Origin: Leishmania mexicana MHOM/GT/2001/U1103
Lineage: Eukaryota > Euglenozoa > Kinetoplastea > Trypanosomatida > Trypanosomatidae
DNA length: 64,000 bases
Direction: 5' to 3'
Assembly (NCBI RefSeq): GCF_000234665.1
Contig: NC_018315.1
Coordinates: 295,932 to 359,931 of the forward strand
Shown: piece by piece, positions 30,801-39,454 of the stretch
Layout: each line of letters starts with the position of its first letter
Position numbering within the stretch: the stretch's first letter is position 1
Made by a program: the position numbers and the translations under genes
The notes under the pieces: generated by a model
Database searches by the model: none
Seen by the model: only the letters and a program-made list of their open reading frames with translations
Told to the model about the DNA's origin: nothing

Positions 30801-33313
30801 CCGCCAGCGCTTTGCGAGCGCTGCTGCTTTTCACCGGCGCATCGCCGTCGTTCGCGGCGTTGAGCACCGAAGGACTCGTAGAGGCCCTGCAAGCCGCCGC
30901 GAAGCAATCTGTAGGCCCTCCGCCGAACTGGTGCGGGCTGCTGTTGCAAGCGCTGCAGCAATGGGCTACCGCCACCGCCACTATGGCGGACAGAAACACC
31001 ACTGCCACCGCCGGTGCGACTTCTGCTCTGCACGACTCACTGATCGACACCCTTCGCGCGATGGCGCTCGCGTCACTACCCATGCAGCAGACCATCCCAT
31101 CCTCTCTCGCCTCTAGAGCTTTGGCAGCAGACAACGACGGGTGCCGTAGTGAAATGGCCCTCTCAGCAGTGAAGCAGCTGGCAAAGCAAGCGACGCGCAC
31201 ACTAGTGGCGCTGCTGAGCGTCCCTGGCTATAGCACCAGAGCAGCGGCTGCGCTACACTCCCTCGCGTCGGAGTTGGCGAAGCGCCTCGCTAGCGGGCGA
31301 GCGCTAATAAACGACGTCAAGACGGTCGCTTGGCTTGCGAGCGTCCAGGCCCTTGCGCGCTGCGGCGGTGGCAGTGGCAGCGACGACCGCACTTCGCGTG
31401 CAGTAGGTGCGGCGCTGCTGCTGCTCTCTACAGTGTCCTCTACAGCGGCGGCCACCACGGAAACGGATGCAGGACCGCTTCCGGCGCTCCTGCTGTCCCT
31501 CTCCTCCCTGCTTGTCACCGCTGTGGAGGATGTATGCGGCAAGGCGGGACAGTCAAGGCTCAAGGCTCTTGCGACCGCGGCACCAACAATGCCGGCCTGC
31601 GGTGCCCTCTCCTCCTCGCCTGTGAGCACCAATATGTCAGTCACTGCAGCCATCGTGGATGGGTCGGCCAAGGCCATGGTGGCCCTGGCGCTGACCTGCC
31701 CCAAGTCCTCGGACGCTGGTGGCCGCAGCACTGGTGTCGCCAGCCGCGCGAACTCTGTGATATGCGCAGTAGATGCGCTCCTGAAAGGTTACAAAGCTTC
31801 CGTGGCGGTGGCGCTGGGGCGGCGTGCGCCAGCCAGCGTCGGCAGCTGCCAGTGCCGAATCGCACTTGAGAAGCAGCTCGTGAAGCTGTTGCTGACGCCG
31901 ACAACGGACATCAGCAGGGAGCTGGCTGTCTCTGTGGTTCTCTCAGTGGAGGAAAGCGCGCATGTGCGTCACGCTGTGCAGGCGAAGCTCGCAGGTCATC
32001 TTCTGCACCGCACCTGCGACATGCGGGTGGCTGCCTTGTTGCTGTTGACTGCGATCAGCGAGGACTCGAAGAGCTCCTATCACCGACTCCGTGGGCTGGT
32101 GGAGACTGTGGGGGATCACTTGCGGGCAAAACAGGTGAGCCAAGGCGCCTCACTCTCATCGCCATCGGCGCTCTACTGCTACTGGGAGTACACCATCCCA
32201 TTTCTGGTCCTCTTCCTCGCTCACCACCCGTACTACGCGAGCGAGGAGGCGGAGAATCAGTTCGTTGGGTTCCAGCGCGTGTGGCACCTCCTCATTGGCG
32301 AGCTTCTCCGCCACGGCACGCAGTGCGCTGGGTTTGTGGTAGAGCTGCTCAGCAAGATCAAGCAGTCAGATGACGCCCTGGCCCCGGAGAGTGATGCGTG
32401 CCGCGTCATGTGTGACCTTGCGAGTCGAGTGCTGCTGGAGTGCCTCGGCCAGCGGCAGAGCCGGGCCGAGGACCTTCGCCGCTACCCGGGTGCCGTGCTC
32501 TTGCCCTCCTTCTTTGTGTGCACGTCGCGCGCCAACCCGCAAAAGCTGCTGGAGACCGTCTTCCTCGACCACGGTGTGCGTGTAGCCGCCAATGCCCCGT
32601 TTCGGATGACCACCGTCTGCGGGGGCGCCGCGGGGGCGGGCAGTGGCAGCCGCGGCAGCAGCCGCCAGGCCACTCCGCGCGCCTCGTCGACCGCCCGCTC
32701 TGGCGGCGCGGACGGTGTCACAGACATCAATTACGTCCCCAGCTCCGCAGCACCATATGGAGTGACGACTGCTGCTGCTGTTGCTGTGCCGCCGTCTCCG
32801 CTGAGGAAGCGCGCACGCTCCCCGTCAGCTGACGTGAGCGCTGCTGTATCTCTCTCGCCGTCTTTGAGGCCGCAATGCGAGGATGAAGTAGTTGGGGGGG
32901 ACGAGGGCAGCACGCCGCAGCGCGAGGGCACCGAACCAACCGTGGGGGAGAGCGCTAGCAACTCTAACCCGCTGAGCGGCTCCGCGATTGCCTCGCAGGA
33001 GTGGAATGCAAAGCGGGCGGCACTGCAGCGTGCCACTATAGAGGAAGCGCTCGATGACCTCTTCCGTGGACTCACCAAGACGGCCATCGCGCAGCTGCGC
33101 TGGAAGGTCGTCCGCAGCCGCATCGAGGAAGCTCTCCGTGCGCTGGACTGCAGTCGGCTCCCGCAGCAACCGCAGCCGCACATTACCAATGAAGGCGCTG
33201 GCACCGATCTGATGGTGGCGAAGGGTGCCTCGTTGCTGGAGTGCGACATGGAGAACCTGCTGCAGTACGCCAAAGATCAGCTACGGGTGCGGTATGATCG
33301 TGCCCCGGCGTAG
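27845..33313 (+). CDS. PDS5: Pds5-like sister chromatid cohesion regulator
   Basis: A 1822-residue HEAT-repeat protein. Several segments align by eye with Pds5. An N-terminal L-L-x-P-x-L-L...V-x-x-L-V-x-C-L-L-x-D-x-x-R-I is at about 89-122. A HEAT unit E-V-R-L-L-L-L-R-G-L is near 475. D-K-N-R-R-V-R-C-A-A-V-D-G-L, near 650, equals the D-K-R-W-R-V-R-K-E-A-M-x-G-L of animal Pds5. A C-terminal E-Y-T-I-P-F-L...L-A-H-H-P-x-Y, near 1445, equals E-Y-V-V-P-Y...L-A-H-D-P, and it is followed by S-K-I-K-Q-S-D-D-A and L-P-S-F-F near 1553. Pds5 binds cohesin together with Wapl and controls its loading, release and acetylation in the nucleus. Residues about 1590-1760 are Ser/Pro-rich with a basic K-R-A-R nuclear signal near 1653, ending in a helical segment. 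It is larger than human Pds5 because of Ala/Ser/Gly-rich insertions. The ATG is the first in the predicted message. Confidence 0.88.
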   Translation: MPAASRSPVSKATAAAKVVAAAKGRRAAAVSSLPPSPTPASLSVDELRATPDSRLLTYLMNTYDSVRGLSLAAPSTAPRPSSTPFSAPYIEELLTPRLLSSPIPDVSQLVGCLLCDAVRIHHEQQQQQHRHRQRRYSGDSTLTYASSGSSGSTNYTQPVDALETAGAESLPFPRERCVDVLQCICMCFARLQSSPVNASPSSVAHQRQSLQRLAYLIERAAAAHIFRHLLPHCSLTSEETQQALLWVFQAVRCASSAAAGELGSGTRGGSSGTPTSTATCGEMAQVLRDILCCTSVVTPAQLVPLLEELIAASPTLRLMSLSASSSSSLSACAPNARQSRHLPAHCGSGGVLITSRLLLEQTDMLQPAIATWAMGEFEEGLAEMLASNALQSEDEDLEGEERCRGSDTDEDEPHQQRQQQPRVRTAKAPQEAPLTHKRRGLQIMAHVLEVLVALIELHVDLAEQLLPALALHLEHTCPEVRLLLLRGLSAAFAANEAAVRSYRATFTGPLLHRFLDVKPNIRMDAVRLSSMLLQRFGDYARPGAGRDDRHAIDVSADPSRTQSLQQDLWKAFQPFWERLLTDPHVLVRRQTVASVTEAALACPLLLQPTPHREGIDNRDLRGGQQATTSPTRSPSNFLAQTLGLRALDKNRRVRCAAVDGLTRLYSEYRLVWIPNAVLDAVRIDAGSSSSTAPAGLTAETVVEGLLPAPLSCLSPTSVTCAAAATQATLARWLSPTSPAPLPLTKTSALLDFERNAVEKQQLSQQHPPGGDEFDEGDALLGFGAAASSTKAVAGGGVLNTRSIPSTASAAVSAYVDALVQLCQHVDSAHFAQLLRLSEKKPQLRLAIRRLFEFHAAVKESNGDVKSAEGQQRIRSIHRLLTFLQETTGANKGEWDALFRAKDETVRRALLRACDAAHTDWVEVREGLLRSLHGRVGADEFAFVKQTLMPQMVFAVKPDHLAGLMQRLHRSIYTSARDEVVVDGAGAASALRALLLFTGASPSFAALSTEGLVEALQAAAKQSVGPPPNWCGLLLQALQQWATATATMADRNTTATAGATSALHDSLIDTLRAMALASLPMQQTIPSSLASRALAADNDGCRSEMALSAVKQLAKQATRTLVALLSVPGYSTRAAAALHSLASELAKRLASGRALINDVKTVAWLASVQALARCGGGSGSDDRTSRAVGAALLLLSTVSSTAAATTETDAGPLPALLLSLSSLLVTAVEDVCGKAGQSRLKALATAAPTMPACGALSSSPVSTNMSVTAAIVDGSAKAMVALALTCPKSSDAGGRSTGVASRANSVICAVDALLKGYKASVAVALGRRAPASVGSCQCRIALEKQLVKLLLTPTTDISRELAVSVVLSVEESAHVRHAVQAKLAGHLLHRTCDMRVAALLLLTAISEDSKSSYHRLRGLVETVGDHLRAKQVSQGASLSSPSALYCYWEYTIPFLVLFLAHHPYYASEEAENQFVGFQRVWHLLIGELLRHGTQCAGFVVELLSKIKQSDDALAPESDACRVMCDLASRVLLECLGQRQSRAEDLRRYPGAVLLPSFFVCTSRANPQKLLETVFLDHGVRVAANAPFRMTTVCGGAAGAGSGSRGSSRQATPRASSTARSGGADGVTDINYVPSSAAPYGVTTAAAVAVPPSPLRKRARSPSADVSAAVSLSPSLRPQCEDEVVGGDEGSTPQREGTEPTVGESASNSNPLSGSAIASQEWNAKRAALQRATIEEALDDLFRGLTKTAIAQLRWKVVRSRIEEALRALDCSRLPQQPQPHITNEGAGTDLMVAKGASLLECDMENLLQYAKDQLRVRYDRAPA

Positions 33314-34996
33314 GCACCTGCGCGCACCATTTTGGCGCACGCTTCCTCGAGCGCGGAAACACATTCTCCATATAGACAGACACAGACACAGACACAGACA
33401 GATGCATAGAAGGATGGGGGCATGCGCGCACCTCACACCTTGCGCCCGTGACCGGTGCTTGAGAGCGCTGCGCCCATCTCGTCTTTACCGTTGGCTTTGG
33501 CTACCTTTGTGATGGTGTGCGTGGCCGGCCTGTGTGGGGGAGGGTGGGCAGGGGGAGGACTGCTCGATGGCATGTTGCTCCTCAGCGCATGCCACGTGGC
33601 GTTCTTCCTTCCCCATCACGCCGCCGTCTTTTTTCTTCGTTCTTCTTCTTGCCTGTGCACGGGTGCCTGCGGTCGTGCACGCGACGGCGTTGGTTTGCTC
33701 ATCGTGCCCCAGTCTCGCGCACCTGCAGCGTTGGCCGAAAACAAACAAAAAAAAGGAAAGGAGCGACACGCACGTCTTGCCGCCACCTCCCAGTGACGAG
33801 AGGACAGAAGAGGGGACGATTGGGGAAAAGAGCGGTGCACAGCGACGCGCTGGCGGACGTCGTCCGAGGAGAGAATGGGGGGGGAGGGGCGGTTGGGCTG
33901 CGATTCGAGGCAAGCTCTCTCGCGATACGTTGCCGTCCCCGTCTGCCTTGATCCTTCTGTGCGGGCCCTCCACCTTGCTTGTACTCTCTCTGTGTGTGTG
34001 CTGTCACGGCAGTCTACAACGTATGCAGAGTCAACGGAATAAGAGCAACCCACGAGCACGCATTGAGCTTGGCTGTCGGCGCTGTGCGCTCACACATACC
34101 CGGCGCGTGGTTTTTTTTTCTTCTCTCGACAGTGGCGCCCTTGCCGTCGTCTCGTGAGGAACGCGCTGGCGCTGAGGAGGAGCATCTCTCTGCTTGCTGT
34201 GTGTGTGCGGGGATGGTTGGGCCAGTCACGCAGGCGCCTTGTTATCGCCGGCATCCACAGCACACGGACCCACTGTGACTCTGCTGTAAAGCTTCTCTCT
34301 TCGCCTTCTTTCCGGTCTTTTTTTTCCTTCCGACACCTGCACGCACACACACACACACACATCGCACATGTGTGTGCACCACACGGTGACGCAACGACGA
34401 CCCCGACAAACCTCCCTTTGGCATTTCGTTGACTGCCTCCCACTGTCCAGCAGAGAAAGTAAAGTCGCCCCCCTCATCCGCACACACACACACCCACTGA
34501 CGTAGTCGTACCTTGGCACGAGAAAGGGGGCACCGTTACACGTACACGTGCGCACACGCACACGCACACGCATTCCCAGGGAGGGAGAGAGGGAGAGGTG
34601 CCCCATTTCGGCACTGCAGGCACCGTGCGAGGCGGCTTGCCCATCCTTGCGACCTTTTTTCTCCTTCCTCCCTCCTCTGCCTGTGATTGCTGCGGTTTCT
34701 GCGCGTTTTTCTGCTGAGAGATACACTCCTCGCTCAGCTCGCTCACTTTACACTTTATCTGCCTGTGTGCACGCGAGGGAGGCGCTGGCGACCTCTCTCT
34801 TCCTCTCTCTGTTGTGTTTCTGTTATGTTGTCTTGTCCATCTCCGGCTTGTTTTCTCTCGCGCATCCGCGGATGCTCGCTTCGTCACCACACCTCATCGT
34901 CATTCATCCTTTCTTGTTTATATCCTCTGTATTGTTCTCCTCCTCCCATCTCTCTCTCTTGCTCTCGCCGTGGGCGCACCTCCGTGAATAGCCATC
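33314..34996. other. Intergenic region, 1.7 kb
   Basis: No supportable gene. It holds a short CAGACA repeat (33373-33400), CA tracts and CT-rich sequence; frames of 100-200 codons here are compositional. It covers the Pds5 3' untranslated region and the kinesin 5' region. Confidence 0.6.
34930..34991 (+). promoter_or_regulatory. Putative spliced-leader acceptor for the kinesin gene
   Basis: A long pyrimidine-rich tract (34930-34970) is followed by AG at 34990-34991, five bases before the ATG at 34997. Acceptors further upstream cannot be ruled out. Confidence 0.4.
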
Positions 34997-37900
34997 ATGA
35001 GTGGATCCCCGTTGAACTCGTCACCGCCGCCGGCGCTCATGGCCAGTGATGAGGTTGTTATCAACGAGGGTGTTGGCGTCGTTGTGCGCATCCGCCCGCT
35101 CTCCACGAAGGAGCGGGCGGATGCGAGGGTGCACAACTGCGTTAAGTGCTTGCCAGACTGCGTCATCATTGACGGCAGCGCCCACGCACGGGCATCCATG
35201 CACGCGAGCCCGGCAGGGCAAGCTTCGCCGCCGACGCGCGCCACAACTCGCCCATATCAGTTCTCTGTTGATCAGGTTTTCAACACGCACGCCTCGCAGA
35301 TCGAGGTGTACGAGCAGTCGTGCAAGCGCATCGTAGAGGGTATCTTCCACGGCATCAACGGCTCCATCCTCGCCTACGGCGCCACCGGCTCTGGCAAGAC
35401 GCACACCATGTTTGGCAGCACAATGAGCGCTGCGGGCATTGTGTACCAGGCCGTTCAGGACATCTTTGCGGAGAAGGAGCGACTGGAAGAAGAAGAGGGC
35501 AAGCGCGTACGCATCAAGTGCAGCTTTCTCGAGGTCTACAACGAGGATGTTTTCGATCTGCTCGCCAGGCCGGTGGGAGACGGCAGCGGCGGCGCGAAAT
35601 CCTTGGCGAACAGCGGCACTGGTACCTCGGGCCGAGAAGCGAAGCGAGTCCCTCTTCAGGTGCGCGAGGCATCCGACACGGCGGCTTCTGGGTCTGCCGG
35701 CTTTGATGCCAGTGAAAGCGGCAGCATCAACAACGGCGGGCTGCACATTCGTGGGCTAACACACGTCTTCCCCGAGACGTTCGAGGACTTCGCCCGGAGC
35801 ATCGAGCACGGCCACACACAGCGATTCGTGGCCGCCACCGGGGCTAATGCGCAGTCGAGCCGCTCGCACGCGATCATCACGGTTGAGGTAGAGGTGCGCC
35901 ACAGTAATACCCGCGCCAACGTTGGTGACTTGGGGTTTGTGTCTGCGGTGGATGACAACGCCGATGCGGCAGAGGCAACCGCAGAGTTCTCGCCAACGAA
36001 GAAAGCGGCAAAGAAGAAAAAGAAGCCGTTGGCGTCGACGGTTACTATCGCGAAGATTCAGTTCGCGGATCTGGCGGGTTCTGAGCGAGCCGCCGCGACC
36101 AGTAATACGGGCCTGCGTCTTCGCGAGGGAGGCAACATTAACCGGTCGCTGCTAGCGCTCGGTGCGGTTGTGCAGAGCCTGGTGCAGCAGAAGGTGCGGC
36201 GGCGGCAGACAGGTGGCAAGGGCGGCGGCAAGATCTTTATTCCGTACCGTGGGTCCAAGCTGACACGGTTGCTGCGCGACAGCATCGGCGGCAACTGCCG
36301 CACGCAGATGCTCTTCTGCCTGAGCCCGAGCACGAAGCACACGGAGGAGACGGTGAACACGATGAAGTTTGCGATGAACGCGAAGGAGATTCAGGTGGAG
36401 GCGCACCGCAACGAGTTCGCCGTCAACTCGAGCCAACTCGCCAAAACGCAGGAGGCGCTCATCGAGGAACTGCGCGAGGAGCTTGCTCGCGCGCAGTCTG
36501 CCCTCGCCGCGTACACGAGTGGTCTCAGCGGCAACAACGGCAACCATAGAAGCGGCACCGAAAGGAATCAGTCTCAGCGTGCGGACGCGATGCCGGCGAC
36601 CGAGAGCGGCTCCGCTGGCAGCGAGAGTCCTTCGCTGACCCCACACACTCGACAGGGGGCGTCGCCGTCGACGTCGAACAGCCCTCTTGCTCCCCTCAGC
36701 ACTAGTAATCGCAGCCGCAGTAGTCCTGCCCCCACACCAGCAGTGCCAGCCTTGTCCTCGGGGCCTGCCAAGGGCGCCCCACGGGGAACCGTCACACCAT
36801 CTGCGGCAGCCGCGGGTGCAGCAGCGTCATCGTCGTCCGTGGACGTATCCCACTCTCCCATATCGATCGGTGGCACCGACGTGCTGCAGGGCGGGAGCGG
36901 GCTACGCCCATCCATCAGCAGCCGCACTGCTCGCCCATCTGTCTTCTCTGAGACCACTCCGCTTTTCTCTGAGCTGGAGGCAAAGCTGAAAAACTTCTCT
37001 GCGCAAAAGGAAAGCCTCTACCACGAGGTGCGCGAGGCGCAGGAGCGCCAACGTGATAGGGAGACACAGCTGCGAGAGCAGCAGTGGCGGCTTGCCACTT
37101 TTCTTGTCAGCGACGCCTCCGGCAGCCGCGCACGCGGGGAGGTGGACGGAAACGGCACCACCGGCATTGGGGTCGCCGGCCTGCGCAAGATGATTGCGGC
37201 CATGGAGGCGGAGCAGGCTCAGCAAGCACACCAGCTGACCGCGCTGACAGAGCGGCTCGACGACGCGGATCGGCAGTTCGCCGCCACGCGGCAGGAGCTG
37301 CTACGCGAGCGTCAGGGCACCTCGCTTGAGCTGCTGCTAGACAACGCGCGTCTGCGCCAAGGGTGCACGGAGGCCGAGTGCCTGGCCGCGCACTACCACC
37401 AGGAATGCCGCTCGCTGCTCAACCGTCAGGCTGAATACGCCGAAGCGCTGAGCAAGTGTGTCGAGGCTATTCAGCGCCTTCGTCCGCACCTCGCCCAGCT
37501 TACCTCGCTCACGTCCTCCATGAACGGCAGCAACAACGGCAACGCCATCGCAGCCGCGGCCGAGACGGCGAATGTGGCTCTCTTGTACGCGCTGCTGCCC
37601 ACCGCGTCCACCGCACAGATGACGACCGTGTTCGAGTCCGCGTTGCACTCGACCGTGAAATCGTCGCTGCAGGCCCCGCCACTGAAGTCGGTCTCTGCCG
37701 TCTCCTTTCCTGCGCAGCCAATGCCCTTTGCACACCCGCCGCTGGCGCCGAGTCCGACGAACCGGGCCGGCCGCAGCAACAGCTCCAGTCCACTGCGCGG
37801 CGGCGGGTCTGCCGGCACTCGTGGCTCGAATCACCTCGCGGAGCATTTCCGAGACCTGATGGCCACCGCCGAGTCGATGCATCTCACCAGCAGTAGCGAG

Positions 37901-39454
37901 AGGGATACGAACGAGATCACGGAGGGGTTTCGCACGCGTCACGGCCATCTCGTGCAGACGGCGGACCGCACAAATAGTCCGGAGCGGCGTCCTTCAATAC
38001 AGCAGGGGGGCAAGACCGATGAGCCCCATGGCCGGGCTCCCGCAACCGGCAACAAAAACGCCCCCAAAGCGTTCGGGCGCACGCTCAGTCTCACAGGCTT
38101 GACCCAAAACTCAGCGTCGGCGCCACCTGGAGGCCGCAAGAGGCGCCTATGTCCGGTAGCAGACAAGACGTCATCGGGTGGACCGGCCAGCGGACACGCG
38201 CCTCGCACCATCAACGGAACAGCCGCCAAAAAGAGCGTTGGTGGTGGCGCGCCACACGTGCAAGCGCTCGAGCGGTCCGTCTCCGCCCCGCTCCCGTTTA
38301 CTCGCTCAGCGTCACGTACCCAAGGCCCAGCCGCTGGACCAGCTCGCAAACCTAAGGCAGCTAGTGGCTCAGGCCCCGCCGCTGCATCATTGACGCGACG
38401 TCACGCAGGTGCACAGAAGGTTACCCGGCATCAGGCAAACAGGCGGATGCCCGTCGGCAGTTCCGGTGCCGGGCACACCGCTACATCTTCTTCCTTCGCC
38501 TTTGTGCGCAGCAACCATGCGTCTGCGCTGCGGGCGCTCGCATTCGCCATGGACGGTACAGACTCTAGCATTAGAGGACGGTCGAACCGTCGCGGAGAGG
38601 TGGACTCGTCACCGCCGATGGTTGCGCGGGCGTCTTCGGAGGCGACAGCGAACAAGGGTAGAAGTCGTAGCATGCCGAACACCAACGATGCCGCCAAGAG
38701 GAGGCAGAGCAGCAGCGGTACAGGCAATAAGTTCGCCGCCAACAAGATGCCATCTTGCCCCGACGTGGACTGCGGCTCATCACGTGCGCAGGCTCAGCAG
38801 GAGAGGAAGCGCGCCAGCGGTGGCGCGGCGCCGCACCTGCTGAGTTTCGCACCGTCATCAGCGTCGAAGTTTGAGCGCACCAATAAGAAGGCAGGCAAGC
38901 TTGCCCGATCCCAGGCAACCATTGCTTCTCTTGGTCCCCTTCACATGGCCGGGGCTTCAGGGGCCCCGCTGCAGCACCGGTTGGATTCTGCCACCGATAC
39001 CGCGGCAACCCTTACCCCCGTGGAAAGCCCGTCCCGCATCTCGTTCTCCAGCAGTCATAGCAGCAACCCCATCATGAGCTGCACGTCTGGGTCGTCGAGC
39101 TACAACGGTGCGCCAGAGGGTCGAGCTGCCACACCTGAAACGGGCGCGCACAACACGAAAAAGGTTACCAATGGTGCACGAAAAAGGCATGACAAAACCC
39201 CACAGCTGACGGTGGCGCGTCTGCTGGAGTGCGCGGCGGCAGCGGCGGCGGCGCCTGCGTTACCGCAATACAACTCCACCTTGTCTGCGAACACACACGG
39301 TAGTGATTGCGTGAACAAGGAGAGCGGCCAACAGCCACTTCAGTCGCGCACGCGCACTTCCTTCACGGATGACCTCATGGTGAGTATCAGCACATGCTTC
39401 TCCGATGGGCTGTCGCCGAACAGTCGGGGACAAGTATCCTCGAGCCACTACTAA
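34997..39454 (+). CDS. Kinesin with N-terminal motor, kinesin-8-like
   Basis: A 1485-residue microtubule motor. The motor domain spans about residues 20-465. It has V-V-V-R-I-R-P-L near 25, the P-loop G-A-T-G-S-G-K-T at 128-135 and switch I N-A-Q-S-S-R-S-H at 284-291. Switch II D-L-A-G-S-E is at 358-363, followed by N-I-N-R-S-L-L-A-L-G and P-Y-R-G-S-K-L-T-R-L-L. All nucleotide-sensing residues are present, so ATP-driven motility or microtubule depolymerisation is expected. Two insertions stand out: a Gly/Ser-rich one near 195-245 and a lysine-rich one near 330-345. Coiled coils follow at about 655-830. The remaining 600 residues are Ser/Ala-rich and very basic, a possible second microtubule contact. 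The motor motifs read most like kinesin-8 (Kip3/KIF18), but subfamily assignment by eye is uncertain. Kinesin-13 is unlikely because the motor is N-terminal. Confidence 0.92.
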   Translation: MSGSPLNSSPPPALMASDEVVINEGVGVVVRIRPLSTKERADARVHNCVKCLPDCVIIDGSAHARASMHASPAGQASPPTRATTRPYQFSVDQVFNTHASQIEVYEQSCKRIVEGIFHGINGSILAYGATGSGKTHTMFGSTMSAAGIVYQAVQDIFAEKERLEEEEGKRVRIKCSFLEVYNEDVFDLLARPVGDGSGGAKSLANSGTGTSGREAKRVPLQVREASDTAASGSAGFDASESGSINNGGLHIRGLTHVFPETFEDFARSIEHGHTQRFVAATGANAQSSRSHAIITVEVEVRHSNTRANVGDLGFVSAVDDNADAAEATAEFSPTKKAAKKKKKPLASTVTIAKIQFADLAGSERAAATSNTGLRLREGGNINRSLLALGAVVQSLVQQKVRRRQTGGKGGGKIFIPYRGSKLTRLLRDSIGGNCRTQMLFCLSPSTKHTEETVNTMKFAMNAKEIQVEAHRNEFAVNSSQLAKTQEALIEELREELARAQSALAAYTSGLSGNNGNHRSGTERNQSQRADAMPATESGSAGSESPSLTPHTRQGASPSTSNSPLAPLSTSNRSRSSPAPTPAVPALSSGPAKGAPRGTVTPSAAAAGAAASSSSVDVSHSPISIGGTDVLQGGSGLRPSISSRTARPSVFSETTPLFSELEAKLKNFSAQKESLYHEVREAQERQRDRETQLREQQWRLATFLVSDASGSRARGEVDGNGTTGIGVAGLRKMIAAMEAEQAQQAHQLTALTERLDDADRQFAATRQELLRERQGTSLELLLDNARLRQGCTEAECLAAHYHQECRSLLNRQAEYAEALSKCVEAIQRLRPHLAQLTSLTSSMNGSNNGNAIAAAAETANVALLYALLPTASTAQMTTVFESALHSTVKSSLQAPPLKSVSAVSFPAQPMPFAHPPLAPSPTNRAGRSNSSSPLRGGGSAGTRGSNHLAEHFRDLMATAESMHLTSSSERDTNEITEGFRTRHGHLVQTADRTNSPERRPSIQQGGKTDEPHGRAPATGNKNAPKAFGRTLSLTGLTQNSASAPPGGRKRRLCPVADKTSSGGPASGHAPRTINGTAAKKSVGGGAPHVQALERSVSAPLPFTRSASRTQGPAAGPARKPKAASGSGPAAASLTRRHAGAQKVTRHQANRRMPVGSSGAGHTATSSSFAFVRSNHASALRALAFAMDGTDSSIRGRSNRRGEVDSSPPMVARASSEATANKGRSRSMPNTNDAAKRRQSSSGTGNKFAANKMPSCPDVDCGSSRAQAQQERKRASGGAAPHLLSFAPSSASKFERTNKKAGKLARSQATIASLGPLHMAGASGAPLQHRLDSATDTAATLTPVESPSRISFSSSHSSNPIMSCTSGSSSYNGAPEGRAATPETGAHNTKKVTNGARKRHDKTPQLTVARLLECAAAAAAAPALPQYNSTLSANTHGSDCVNKESGQQPLQSRTRTSFTDDLMVSISTCFSDGLSPNSRGQVSSSHY

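Noticed and set aside
34997..36390. Kinesin-13 (MCAK-type) assignment for the motor protein
   Set aside because: The motor domain begins within about 25 residues of the N-terminus, whereas kinesin-13 motors are internal.
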